Positions 1 to 9,089 of a stretch of 64,000 nucleotides of DNA are shown here, piece by piece (position 1 is the stretch's first letter; each line of letters starts with the position of its first letter). The DNA comes from JAVVPO01 sp036655715 (lineage in GTDB: Bacteria; Bacillota; Clostridia; Lachnospirales; Cellulosilyticaceae), in contig JAVVPO010000004.1 in NCBI GenBank assembly GCA_036655715.1, positions 4,974 through 68,973 of the forward strand. The letters run 5' to 3'. The translations under genes were made by a program, and so were the position numbers. The notes under the pieces are model-generated. The model did not search any database. It had not been told where the DNA came from and was given only the letters and a program-made list of their open reading frames with translations.

Positions 1-2
1 TT

Positions 3-410
3 GAATCTTATCTTGCTATACCAACAGCTAAGCCAGATATAGAAGCTATTAGCTCAACCTCTGCAACCATCGATATTCTAGCTACTCATGTTATCGCTAC
101 ACCTGTTAGCAAAAATATAGAAGGTCAACAATTAACAGGTTACAAAGCTATCGTTAAAGGCATACTCCATTTAGTTATTGTCTATACTGCTCTAGATGCT
201 GAGCAAAGTGTCCACTCTGCTCACTATAGCATTCCATTTAGTACCTTCGTTATTTTACCTTTCAATTACCAAGTAGGTTCAAAACTAGAATCAACTGGCG
301 AGGTAGAAGATATTTACTACAACGCAGTTGATACACGTAACTTCTTTGTTAATATCACTACACTTATCAATCTCAAAGCTTTAGGCTGCTTAACTTGCTT
401 AACTTGTTAA
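3..410 (+). CDS. SPOCS/DUF3794 domain protein, 5'-truncated
   Basis: Only the last 135 codons are in the window; the frame is open from base 3 to a TAA at 408-410. The visible part reads G-x-Q-L-x-G-Y-K-A-I-V-K-G-I-L, then an acidic A-E-Q-S-V-H-S-A-H stretch and I-P-F-S-T-F-V-I-L-P, which is the typical pattern of the SPOCS (DUF3794) domain. Known members with this domain work in spore envelope morphogenesis (for example SipL). No LysM domain follows, and the protein ends in a short Cys-rich tail (CLTCLTC), so this is a SPOCS-only member or the last domain of a longer protein. The function is inferred from the domain only; the start lies outside the window. Confidence 0.75.
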   Translation, partial: ESYLAIPTAKPDIEAISSTSATIDILATHVIATPVSKNIEGQQLTGYKAIVKGILHLVIVYTALDAEQSVHSAHYSIPFSTFVILPFNYQVGSKLESTGEVEDIYYNAVDTRNFFVNITTLINLKALGCLTCLTC

Positions 411-452
411 TGTCGTCAACAGCTAGGTTTAGTCATTAACTCAAAGCAAAAA

Positions 453-488
453 AATTCCCGAGATTACTGAAAATCTCGGGAATTTTTT
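453..488. terminator. Bidirectional intrinsic terminator
   Basis: A perfect 13-bp stem (453-465 with 472-484) and a 6-nt loop are flanked by an A-run on the left and a T-run on the right. It serves the convergent SPOCS gene and the solute-binding protein gene. Confidence 0.92.
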
Positions 489-494
489 ATTTAT

Positions 495-2045
495 CTATTT
501 ACTATAAGCTCTATCATATGCTGCTTGGTGAGCAGCTAATATTTCTGATGCGCCTAACTCTTGTGCTTTTTTAAGGAATCCATCGAATGATGCTTCAATA
601 TCTTCACTTCCAAGTACCCATTTTTGAATCATTTCTTCTGTGTATGATTTTAATGCTGGTTCTTTTTTACTGATAAGCTCTAATTCTTCTGATGTATAGC
701 TTAATCCTAAGTTTGCTACGATATTTAAGAATGGGTTTGCTTGCATGTACGCATCAATACCTGCTAAAGCAGTTTCATTTGTCCATTGTCTTTCATATTC
801 AAAGTCTTGTGGGTATCCAATTTGAATATATCCAAGCTCTTGTAATTGATCATTAACTGGTGTATCACCATTTAATATTTCTTCCTTGAATACTGGCTTA
901 CCTTCTACTAAGTCATATGTTTGTCCTTCAATACCGAAGTTCATAAGTCTTGAACCTTCTTCTGAGAACATGTAATCAAATAATTTAATTGCTGCTACTG
1001 GATCTTTGCAATCTTTTGATAAACTCCATCCCCACTCTGAAATTTGTGTTCTTGAGTATTGAGTCATAACATCTCCATTTATATTTGCTGGAGGTACTAC
1101 CGCTACCCACTCAAGTCCTTCGATTTGCTCTTCATATTTCCCTTGGTACTGTGCTGTTGATGCTGCCCAGTCCACTGTTGATGCACCAATATTTTGTTGG
1201 AACATTACGTCTCTTGTATCTTTACCTCTTGTGTAGATCTCTGGATCGATAAGACCTTCAGCATAAAGTCTAGTTACATTTTTAACTGACTCTTTAAATG
1301 CCGGAGTATATCTATCATCTATTACTTTACTGTCTACTACATATGGTAAAAATGATGAGCCATAAAGGTTAAATACAGCTCCGATACCTGTTTTGTTCTC
1401 TCTATCGAAGAATCCAATTTCATCTTTTTTACCATTGCCGTTAGCATCTTGTTCTCTGAATGTTTTTATTGCATTTTCATATTCTGCTACAGTTGTAGGA
1501 ACTTCTAGATTAAATTTGTCTAACCAATCTTTTCTCATGAATAATACTTCTGATACTTCTCCATCTGGAAGGTATGGAATGAAGTAAAGATGTCCATCTG
1601 TTCCTGTTGCTGCTGCTTTTACTGTTGGGTTTTCATCTAAGTGTTTTTGAAGATTTGGAGCATGCTCTGCAATTAAATCTTCAAGAGGTTGTACTAATTT
1701 ATCTCCACTTTTCATGATATTAGCTTTTGAAGCATGGATAATATCTGGAATATCTCCTGATGCTAACATAAGATTGAACTGCTCATTTGAATCTCCACCT
1801 GGAGTTGTTGGTGCTGCACCTTTTAATGTAACACCTGTATTAGCTTGAATTTGTTGCCAAATTGGTGAATCTGATTTAAATACTCTTAAACCATCATAGT
1901 AGAAGAAGTCTAAAGTTACATCTTTCTTCTCATCTGTTGCTCCTTGAGTCGTACCTTCTGTTTTAGGTTCGCTTGATGAACATCCTGTTAATACCATAAC
2001 TCCCGCTAAAGCTAGTGCCATTGTACATTTCATTTTAAGTTTCAT
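495..2045 (-). CDS. ABC transporter sugar-binding lipoprotein (LplA-type), copy 1
   Basis: 516-residue extracellular solute-binding protein of the LplA/AlgQ-like family 1. A basic N-terminus and hydrophobic run end in the lipobox L-T-G-C with Cys22 as the lipidated residue. The mature protein carries an EF-hand-like calcium loop (D-A-N-G-N-G-K-K-D-E, residues 200-209), a feature known in AlgQ-type oligosaccharide binders. It is closely related to the products at 5882-7447 and 7515-9089, most of the sequence aligning without large gaps. It lies downstream of the propeller glycosidase gene but has its own 206-bp upstream region that resembles the one in front of copy 3, so it is probably transcribed from its own promoter. 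No permease or ATPase gene is nearby. The likely role is capture of oligosaccharides released from a sulfated glycan; the exact ligand is unknown. Confidence 0.93.
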   Translation of the reverse strand: MKLKMKCTMALALAGVMVLTGCSSSEPKTEGTTQGATDEKKDVTLDFFYYDGLRVFKSDSPIWQQIQANTGVTLKGAAPTTPGGDSNEQFNLMLASGDIPDIIHASKANIMKSGDKLVQPLEDLIAEHAPNLQKHLDENPTVKAAATGTDGHLYFIPYLPDGEVSEVLFMRKDWLDKFNLEVPTTVAEYENAIKTFREQDANGNGKKDEIGFFDRENKTGIGAVFNLYGSSFLPYVVDSKVIDDRYTPAFKESVKNVTRLYAEGLIDPEIYTRGKDTRDVMFQQNIGASTVDWAASTAQYQGKYEEQIEGLEWVAVVPPANINGDVMTQYSRTQISEWGWSLSKDCKDPVAAIKLFDYMFSEEGSRLMNFGIEGQTYDLVEGKPVFKEEILNGDTPVNDQLQELGYIQIGYPQDFEYERQWTNETALAGIDAYMQANPFLNIVANLGLSYTSEELELISKKEPALKSYTEEMIQKWVLGSEDIEASFDGFLKKAQELGASEILAAHQAAYDRAYSK

Positions 2046-2059
2046 TAGTACTTTCTCCT

Positions 2060-2190
2060 TTATGTCTCATTCATTAGTTATGCGGAAAGATGTTCTAATC
2101 ATCTTTACCTCTCGTCTTCTCTACTATAATTCATTTTGCACTAATTATCTATATTCATTTATTAAGAAAGTGTACAAAACAACATATTCC
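2060..2190 (-). promoter_or_regulatory. Upstream region of binding-protein copy 1, shared with copy 3
   Basis: Bases 2171-2185 (TGTACAAAACAACAT on the plus strand) match 9229-9243 in 14 of 15 positions. The following ~65 bp towards the gene also align (CATTTATTA, TCTAT, TTTTCACTA-like blocks). No clear TTGACA box is present on the minus strand, so a regulator-dependent promoter is likely. The limits are approximate. Confidence 0.5.
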
Positions 2191-2251
2191 CCACCCTTTT
2201 CGCATCATTTATTATTAGTATCAAACTATTCTATTATACCTTTTATACAAA

Positions 2252-3295
2252 TTATGCTTTTAGGGGTATTACCATATTCCATGTAGTTGTTGCTTTCTCA
2301 AACCCACCCGGGCCATCTGCTGTAGCAAAAAACATATGTGTTGCCTTTCCATCTTCAAATAAAATAAAGGGTCTCTCCAAACTTCCCATAACTTCTGTTT
2401 TTCCATCATCCCATTTTATTGTTCTGGAATAAGATTGTACCTGTTTTTGTATTTCCCAATCTACTCCATTTTTAGAATAAGCATAAGCACCACCATGTTC
2501 TTCCCCACATATATCTCCGAACATATCTTTTGCAATCATATGGTATCCTTCTTCAGCTTTCCATATAAATGGATCTTCTAGTACAAACTCTTCTTCTTCA
2601 AAAAGGGGCCTTTCAGAAATTTGCTCAAACTCTAGTTTTTTCACATCTCCTTTTGCTATTCCTAGCTGCATCTTACCATGTAAAAAACCATTTATCGGTG
2701 TATCAAGATACGGCCTTGATTTATAAATCATGATGACATTTCCATGTTCATCTACACATGGACTTGGGTTAGAAACAAATAAATTATCAAAATGATTCAC
2801 CCTCGGTTCAAGTATTGGTTTATCAAATCTCTTCCATGGGCCTAAAATACTTTTAGACGTTGCTACTCCTATGCGTTTATTCGTACGAGCTACTACGACT
2901 CTTGGATCCCCAAACTTTAACTGCTCACCCTTTTCTACATCTAGAAATGGATGGGTTGTTCCTATATAATATAAATAGTAAGTATCCTTAAACTTTGTAA
3001 TTACTGGATTATGCGTAGATCTTCCATCCCAATATTTAGCCCCTCGGCTTTCCAAGATAACTTCTTGAAACGCATAAGGTCCTTCTGGCGTATCAGATAC
3101 AGCTCTTACTATTTCTGAATTAGTGAGCCATGTAGGATGCATCGGGTTTGAGTTATCCCATCTTGATGCAAACATATGATATTTCCCATCTTCTCCTTTG
3201 ATGACAGAGCTACACCAAACCCAGTAGCCCTCCATTCTAAATCCACCATTTCTTACTGCTGGTTCCATCTTTTCCATTAAATCTATTGTTTTCAT
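2252..3295 (-). CDS. Five-bladed beta-propeller glycoside hydrolase-like protein (GH43/GH32/GH117 type)
   Basis: 347 residues without signal peptide or membrane segment, so cytoplasmic. Repeated blade motifs are visible: G-Y-W-V-W-C-S-S-V with G-K-Y-H-M-F-A-S-R-W near residues 23-46, H-N-P-V-I-T-K-F-K-D-T-Y-Y-L-Y-Y near 95-110, S-N-P-S-P-C-V-D near 175, L-E-D-P-F-I-W near 238, and a final M-G-S-L-E-R-P-F. Such D/E-containing blades are typical of clan F/J-like propeller enzymes, but the exact family and substrate cannot be read from sequence alone. The gene follows the PL8-like lyase on the same strand with 23 bp between them, so the two are probably co-transcribed and act on the same oligosaccharide. 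The start is an ATG preceded by GGGAGA. Confidence 0.7.
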   Translation of the reverse strand: MKTIDLMEKMEPAVRNGGFRMEGYWVWCSSVIKGEDGKYHMFASRWDNSNPMHPTWLTNSEIVRAVSDTPEGPYAFQEVILESRGAKYWDGRSTHNPVITKFKDTYYLYYIGTTHPFLDVEKGEQLKFGDPRVVVARTNKRIGVATSKSILGPWKRFDKPILEPRVNHFDNLFVSNPSPCVDEHGNVIMIYKSRPYLDTPINGFLHGKMQLGIAKGDVKKLEFEQISERPLFEEEEFVLEDPFIWKAEEGYHMIAKDMFGDICGEEHGGAYAYSKNGVDWEIQKQVQSYSRTIKWDDGKTEVMGSLERPFILFEDGKATHMFFATADGPGGFEKATTTWNMVIPLKA

Positions 3296-3318
3296 ATGTA
3301 TCTCCCTGGATTTTTCTA

Positions 3319-5805
3319 TTAAAAGTTTATTTTCATACTCTTTGGCTTGCCTATATCATGTCCTTTTGGCATTTGGATACAAACTAATCTTTTGGTTTTT
3401 TCTTTTAGTGTAAGTTCTATCTCCACTTGCTCAATTTGTGTATTTTGAGTCGGATCACATACTGTTAAGTCATACCCTCCTTGCTGCTTTTCTAACATTA
3501 TTACTAATTTATGTGAGGCTTTAATCATCCATTTTTCAGTCTCATAACTACTATTATCTTCATAGAATATGATTTGGAGTATGTCTTCAGATTGTGTTCC
3601 TACTATTTGTGTATAAGTATTGTTCTCTATTATTTTTACTGGATTTTCTTTTATATATACTTTGGGTTCTTGTTCTCCTAAGTACATCCAATAGGCATAC
3701 TTATTATCTATAATTCCTTTACCATGTTCTATTCCTATCTGTAATACCTTTAGTGGATCATATTTAACCTCTGGCTTATTCATATTGAGTTTATCTAGAT
3801 AGGTCTGCTTGCCTCCTATCCATTCTAAATACCCCCCTAGGTTACTCTCTTTTTCTTCTACTTTATTCTTCACATTAAGTTTGTCCCATACAGGTATTCT
3901 TTCTTCACAATTTATAGTTATTTTTCCATTTGTATACCGAGATACTACGCCATATAAAATTCCTTTTTGTTTAAAGTAGTACGTTTCTTCCTCTTCATCC
4001 TTTACATCTATTACTAGAGTATTCCCCTCCATCGTTTCTCGTATCAGGTCTACTCCATCACCACTATCTTTGTAGCAATCCACTTCTTGATCCCATTTGG
4101 TTTGATTAATAGAGGTCCATACTGAACGATCTAATTCAGGGCACTTATCAGTTATTCCTGCTCCCAAGCATACCATAGTATCTTCTATAATAAAGTAACT
4201 CTTATTTGCCCTAATACCAAAGAGGGCTTTATTGAAATCTTTTTCTACTCCTACTCCTACAGCTTCTCCTCTTTTGTTTTTATTCTTTTCATAGATAAAT
4301 CCAGCTACTCCATTTTTCCCTTTACCTATACCTCCTGCAAAGTTATGTATGCTACTATAGCCTTTCCAATTATTCTCTGGTACAATCTCATCCATCTGTA
4401 TATATCTTCCTGTAACTCCAGGTAGTAAACTCAGTTCCCAAGCTCCCATAGTTTCTTGATATTCATCCCCATCTTTAACAACCACATAGGAACCATCTGC
4501 CATAAAGAAATTCATCGTATCAGCCATAACAGCTGCACATTCTACACCATCACATCGACTAGAAGCCATATTAATATAAATGTAGTATGGTAATACTTTC
4601 TTTATCAAGCTATCATTATTCCAAAAATATCTCGTTCCTCTATAATCACCTTCTGGATATTCTAACATCTTTATATCCATTCGCTGTTCATAAAGTCTCT
4701 CCAGCTCCTCTTTTTGCCCATCCTCTAACAAATAATCCATATTCTCTAGTATACTAGGTACACACTCTGCTGCTAAACAAGATACTTTCATATCCCCTTT
4801 ATAAGAAAAAATCATACGAGATTGCATCGGTGCATATTTCCCTCTGTAATGACTCCAGCTACTGCCTTTAATAAAATGAAGTAGACAATTTATATTTATC
4901 TCCCTTAGCTCTTCTTGCCATGGTGTTCCTTTTAATATCCCCATAAATTCCATTCCTTTAGTTATTGCATCTATAGGATATCCTTCATTATAAGCTTGTC
5001 TTCCATGTCCCCACCCAAATCCATCTGCACATATTCCTTCACTCCAAAAAGACTCCATGCTGTCATTAGCAGAAGTTTCTGTAAAGATGTTTTTAATAAT
5101 ATAGCAAACTGTATCCATCATCTCCACTGATTGCAGTATGATAGCCGTATAAAAAATAGGTCTATAACTTATAGCATTGCCACCAACCCACCATGCATGT
5201 CCCCTAAATCGCTCTGGACTTATAGGATGCTTATCTGTATGATTACCTCTTAAAGGTAATAACCATGCTTGCATCATACATTTCATTAATTGGCTATAGA
5301 CTTCTTTTGTTAACTCACTCTCGCATTTATCCTCCTCTACCTCTATCATTTCCTTATAGAAAATATTATACAAGTTAACTGCTGCGCCAGGTATTGCAAA
5401 TATAGAGCTATGGAATCTATTATTATACAAATCCGTCCTACTAGTTTCTTGCTCAAGATAATAACTTATAGCCTTGAACAATTTTTCTTTCGATTGAGTA
5501 TCTATGTTAAATGATTCTGATAGGATGACAAGTCGCTGTATGATATGTACCAAATTTTCTATACTCTCTTCTATGTCTACAAATCTTCCTTCTGGATTAA
5601 GACACTCCATAGTGTTATTGAACTTAAAAACTTCTTTATACTGATTACGTAAGATTATTTGCCCTGCTAAGTTTTCTCTTATTTTTTTTAATGTCTTTTT
5701 CTTTTCTATCCATACTTCTTCTGTATTTCTCTTTAACACGTGTGTACACTCTGGACAGTTATACGCACTTTCCCATAATTCTTGCTTTACTATTTTTTCT
5801 TTCAT
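3319..5805 (-). CDS. Polysaccharide lyase family 8-type enzyme (hyaluronate/chondroitin lyase-like), cytoplasmic
   Basis: 828 residues. An alpha-helical N-terminal half holds the PL8 active-site pattern: Asn210 in W-W-V-G-G-N, His267 and Tyr276 in a D-G-F-G-W-G-H...Y-N-E-G-Y block. The His-Tyr spacing of nine matches that in characterised PL8 lyases. A beta-rich C-terminal half follows, with an M-A-S-S-R motif and W-E-L-S-L-L-P-G-V-T near residues 445-460. Known PL8 enzymes cleave hyaluronan, chondroitin or xanthan by beta-elimination and are normally secreted, but here no signal peptide is visible (it starts MKEKIVKQEL), implying action on imported oligosaccharides. It lies 77 bp downstream of binding-protein copy 2, separated by a hairpin, and 23 bp upstream of the propeller gene. 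Substrate specificity is inferred only. Confidence 0.8.
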   Translation of the reverse strand: MKEKIVKQELWESAYNCPECTHVLKRNTEEVWIEKKKTLKKIRENLAGQIILRNQYKEVFKFNNTMECLNPEGRFVDIEESIENLVHIIQRLVILSESFNIDTQSKEKLFKAISYYLEQETSRTDLYNNRFHSSIFAIPGAAVNLYNIFYKEMIEVEEDKCESELTKEVYSQLMKCMMQAWLLPLRGNHTDKHPISPERFRGHAWWVGGNAISYRPIFYTAIILQSVEMMDTVCYIIKNIFTETSANDSMESFWSEGICADGFGWGHGRQAYNEGYPIDAITKGMEFMGILKGTPWQEELREININCLLHFIKGSSWSHYRGKYAPMQSRMIFSYKGDMKVSCLAAECVPSILENMDYLLEDGQKEELERLYEQRMDIKMLEYPEGDYRGTRYFWNNDSLIKKVLPYYIYINMASSRCDGVECAAVMADTMNFFMADGSYVVVKDGDEYQETMGAWELSLLPGVTGRYIQMDEIVPENNWKGYSSIHNFAGGIGKGKNGVAGFIYEKNKNKRGEAVGVGVEKDFNKALFGIRANKSYFIIEDTMVCLGAGITDKCPELDRSVWTSINQTKWDQEVDCYKDSGDGVDLIRETMEGNTLVIDVKDEEEETYYFKQKGILYGVVSRYTNGKITINCEERIPVWDKLNVKNKVEEKESNLGGYLEWIGGKQTYLDKLNMNKPEVKYDPLKVLQIGIEHGKGIIDNKYAYWMYLGEQEPKVYIKENPVKIIENNTYTQIVGTQSEDILQIIFYEDNSSYETEKWMIKASHKLVIMLEKQQGGYDLTVCDPTQNTQIEQVEIELTLKEKTKRLVCIQMPKGHDIGKPKSMKINF

Positions 5806-5828
5806 GTTATGCCCTCTTATTATTTAGT

Positions 5829-5871
5829 AAAATAGGGCTACTCCTAATGTTATTAGAAATAGCCCTATTTT
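5829..5871 (-). terminator. Hairpin between binding-protein copy 2 and the PL8 lyase gene
   Basis: A 12-bp AT/GC stem (5829-5840 with 5860-5871) encloses an inner CTAAT/ATTAG pairing. On the minus strand it is followed by only a short T-run, so it may be a leaky terminator or an mRNA 3'-end stabiliser. It would give more binding protein than lyase. Confidence 0.65.
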
Positions 5872-5881
5872 ATTTTATTTA

Positions 5882-7447
5882 TTATTTGTAAGCTCTATCG
5901 TATGCAGCTTGGTACGCTGCTAAAATTTCTTGTGCCCCTAATTCATTTGCTTTTTTAAGGTATCCATCAAATGAAGCATCTATATCTTCACTTCCAAGTA
6001 CCCATTTTTGAACCATTTCTGATGTATATGATTTTAATGCTGGCTCTTTTTTACTAATAAGTTCTAATTCTTCTGGTGTTTGTACTAAACCTAAGTTAAT
6101 TACCATTTCAACAAATGGGTTAGCTTCCATATAAAGGTCAATACCTTTAAGTGCTGCTTCATTTGTCCATTGTCTTTCATACTCAAAGTCTTGTGGATAT
6201 CCAACTGAAATATATCCTAGCTCTTTCATTTGATCCGCTACTGGTGTTTCACCATTTAATACTTCATCTTTGAATACTGGTTTACCGTCTACTATATCAT
6301 ATGTTTGTCCTTCGATACCGAAGTTCATTGTTCTAGCACCTTCTTCTGAGAACATATAATCAAATAGTTTAATAGCTGCTACTGGATCTTTACAGTCTTT
6401 TGATACACTCCATCCCCAATCAGAGATTTGAGTTCTTGAATATTGTGTTCTTGATTTTCCATCTACAGCATTTGGAGGTAAAATAGCTGCAAAATCTAAC
6501 CCTTCAATTTCACCTGCATATGTATCTTGGTATTTCGCTGTTGATGCTGCCCAGTCTGTTGTTGATGCACCAATGTTTTGTTGGAACATTACATCTCTTG
6601 TATCTTTACCTCTTGTATAGATTTCTGGGTCAATTAATCCCTCTGCATAAATTCTAGCTACATTTTTTACTGCTTCTTTAAATTCTGGTTGGTATTTATC
6701 ATCTTTTACAATACCCTCTTCTACATAAGGATTGAACATTGCTCCATAAAGGTTGAATACTGCTGCAATTCCTGTTTTGTTCTCTCTATCAAAGTATCCA
6801 ATCTCATCTTTTTTACCATTTCCGTTTGCATCTTGCTCTCTGAATGTTCTAAGTGCATTTTCATACTCTTCTACAGTTGTAGGAATAGCAAGGTTGAATT
6901 TATCTAACCAGTCTTTTCTAATAAACATGACTTCTGATACTTCTCCATCTGGAAGGTATGGAATGAAGTAGATATGTCCATCTGTTCCTGTTGCAGCTGC
7001 TTTTATTGATGGATTTTCATCTAAAACTTTTTGAAGATTTGGAGCATGCTCTGCGATTAAATCTTCAAGTGGTTGCACTAATTTATCTCCATTTTTCATA
7101 ATGTTTGCTTTTGAAGCATGGATTACATCTGGAATATCTCCTGATGCTAACATCAGGTTGAACTGCTCATTTGCATCTCCACCTGGTGTTGTAGGTGCTA
7201 CACCTTTTAATGTTAAGTTTGTATCTTGTTGTATTTTTTGCCAGATTGGTGAATCTGATTTAAATACACTTCCTCCATCGTAGAAGAAGAAGTCTAAAGT
7301 AACAGCTTCTGCAGTCTCTTCTTTTTTGTCTGTTGCTTCTGTTTTTGTTGTTTCTGTTTTAGGTGCTTCATTAGAAGATGAGCATCCTGTTAATACCATA
7401 ATTCCTGCTAATGCTAAAGCTAGTGTACATTTCATTTTTAATTTCAT
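5882..7447 (-). CDS. ABC transporter sugar-binding lipoprotein (LplA-type), copy 2
   Basis: Second paralogue of the family, about 521 residues. The ATG at 7445-7447 is preferred over the one 6 bp upstream because it sits 7 nt from the AAAGGGG ribosome binding site and gives the same MKLKMKC start as its two paralogues. The lipobox L-T-G-C is followed by a Thr/Glu/Lys-rich linker. The calcium-loop motif D-A-N-G-N-G-K-K-D-E is present. Only 67 bp without an obvious terminator separate it from copy 3 upstream, so both are probably in one transcript; a hairpin (5829-5871) separates it from the PL8 gene. The three copies differ throughout, so this is an old duplication and not an assembly artefact. 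Ligand unknown. Confidence 0.93.
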   Translation of the reverse strand: MKLKMKCTLALALAGIMVLTGCSSSNEAPKTETTKTEATDKKEETAEAVTLDFFFYDGGSVFKSDSPIWQKIQQDTNLTLKGVAPTTPGGDANEQFNLMLASGDIPDVIHASKANIMKNGDKLVQPLEDLIAEHAPNLQKVLDENPSIKAAATGTDGHIYFIPYLPDGEVSEVMFIRKDWLDKFNLAIPTTVEEYENALRTFREQDANGNGKKDEIGYFDRENKTGIAAVFNLYGAMFNPYVEEGIVKDDKYQPEFKEAVKNVARIYAEGLIDPEIYTRGKDTRDVMFQQNIGASTTDWAASTAKYQDTYAGEIEGLDFAAILPPNAVDGKSRTQYSRTQISDWGWSVSKDCKDPVAAIKLFDYMFSEEGARTMNFGIEGQTYDIVDGKPVFKDEVLNGETPVADQMKELGYISVGYPQDFEYERQWTNEAALKGIDLYMEANPFVEMVINLGLVQTPEELELISKKEPALKSYTSEMVQKWVLGSEDIDASFDGYLKKANELGAQEILAAYQAAYDRAYK

Positions 7448-7514
7448 TGTCATTCCCCTTTAGTTTATGTTTTTTTATAACTTTTAAAATTTATATTTAA
7501 ATTTAAATAGTTTC

Positions 7515-9089
7515 TTATTTATAAGCTCTATCGTATGCTGCTTGGTATGCTGCTAGAATTTCATCTGACCCTAATTCTTTACATTTTTCTAGGTATTTAT
7601 CAAATGAGCTATTGATATCTTCACTTCCAAGTACCCATTTTTGAAGCATTTCTTCTGTATAAGATTTAAGTGCTGGTCCTTTTTTACTGATGAGCTCTAA
7701 TTCTTCTGGTGTTTGTGTTAAACCTAAGTTTGGTACAATATCTAAGAATGGATCAGCTTCTAAGTATAAATCAATTCCAGCAAGAGCTATATCATTTGTC
7801 CATTGTCTTTCATACTCAAAGTCTTGTGGATATCCAATTTGAAGGTATCCCATATCTTTTATTTGATCATTTACTGGTTTATCTGCATTTAATACTTCCT
7901 CTTTAAATACTGGTTTACCCTCTACCATATCATATGTTTCTCCTTCGATACCAAAGTTCATTACTCTAGCACCTTCTTCTGAGAACATATAATCAAATAA
8001 TTTGATTGCATCTACTGGATCTTTACACTCTTTTGATATACCCCATCCACCATCATAAATCTGTGGTCTTGAGTACTGAGTCATTACTTCCCCATTTAAA
8101 TTTGCTGGTTGAAGAATAGGTACCCACTCTAGACCTTCAATTTGTCCTTCATAAGTTGTTTGGTATTTTGCTGTTGATGCAATCCAGTCTGTTGTTGATG
8201 CTCCCATGTTGCCCTCAAACATCACTTCCCTTGAATCTTTACCTCTTGTATAGATTTCTGGATCAATAAGTCCTTCACTGTAGATTCTAGCTACGTTTTC
8301 TACTGTTGTTTTGAATTCTGGCTTATATCTATCATCTATAATCACACCATCTTTTACATAACGTTCAAATGATGCTCCGTATAAATTAAATACTGCTGCT
8401 ATACCATTTTCTGTATTTCCAGCTCTATCAAAGTAACCAATCTCATCTTTTTTACCATTTTCATTTGCATCTTGCTCTCTAAATGTTCTAAGTGCTGTTT
8501 CATACTCTTCTACAGTTGTAGGAATTGGTAAGTTAAATTTATCTAACCAATCTTTTCTTATATACATAACCTCTGATACTTCTCCATCTGGAAGGTATGG
8601 TATATAGTAGATGTGTCCATCTGTTCCTGTTGCTGCCGCTTTTACATCCGGTCTTTCTTCTAACATTTTCTTGATGTTAGGAGCATGCTCATCAATTAAA
8701 TCTTCAAGTGGTGTAAATAGCTTATCACCATTTTTAATAATATTAGCTTTAACTGCATGAATGATATCTGGAATATCTCCTGATGCTAGCATAAGATTGA
8801 ATTGTTCATTATGCTCTCCACCTGGTGTTGTAGGTGCTGCTCCATTTAAAGTGATCCCTGTATCAGCTTGGATTTTTTTCCAAATTGGAGAGTCTGATTT
8901 AAATACTCTTAATCCATCATAGTAAAAGAAATCTAATGTTACATCTTTTTTAGTTTCTTCTTTTTTATCTGAAGTAGTAGTTGTTGTAGTGCCTTCTTCT
9001 ACTTTAGCTCCACCTGTTGATGAACATCCTGTTAATACCATTATTCCTGCTAATGCTAATGCTAAAACACATTTCATTTTTAGTTTCAT
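7515..9089 (-). CDS. ABC transporter sugar-binding lipoprotein (LplA-type), copy 3
   Basis: 524 residues and the first gene of the minus arm. It starts MKLKMKC with a lipobox L-T-G-C, then a Thr-rich linker (T-T-T-T-T-T-S-D). The family calcium loop has changed to D-A-N-E-N-G-K-K-D-E, with Glu in place of the Gly found in copies 1 and 2, and a two-residue insertion follows shortly after. The ligand pocket may therefore differ. ATG with an AGGAGAGATTCC leader. The upstream region shares a conserved block with that of copy 1. Family members known elsewhere bind alginate, pectin or glycosaminoglycan oligosaccharides; the ligand here is unknown and no permease gene is seen. Confidence 0.93.
   Translation of the reverse strand: MKLKMKCVLALALAGIMVLTGCSSTGGAKVEEGTTTTTTSDKKEETKKDVTLDFFYYDGLRVFKSDSPIWKKIQADTGITLNGAAPTTPGGEHNEQFNLMLASGDIPDIIHAVKANIIKNGDKLFTPLEDLIDEHAPNIKKMLEERPDVKAAATGTDGHIYYIPYLPDGEVSEVMYIRKDWLDKFNLPIPTTVEEYETALRTFREQDANENGKKDEIGYFDRAGNTENGIAAVFNLYGASFERYVKDGVIIDDRYKPEFKTTVENVARIYSEGLIDPEIYTRGKDSREVMFEGNMGASTTDWIASTAKYQTTYEGQIEGLEWVPILQPANLNGEVMTQYSRPQIYDGGWGISKECKDPVDAIKLFDYMFSEEGARVMNFGIEGETYDMVEGKPVFKEEVLNADKPVNDQIKDMGYLQIGYPQDFEYERQWTNDIALAGIDLYLEADPFLDIVPNLGLTQTPEELELISKKGPALKSYTEEMLQKWVLGSEDINSSFDKYLEKCKELGSDEILAAYQAAYDRAYK

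Noticed and set aside
3319..5805. Secreted hyaluronidase-type virulence factor
   Set aside because: No signal peptide is visible and the neighbours are import and cytoplasmic sugar-degradation genes.
495..9089. Triplicated binding-protein genes as an assembly artefact
   Set aside because: The copies differ at many positions across their length, including linkers and the calcium loop.
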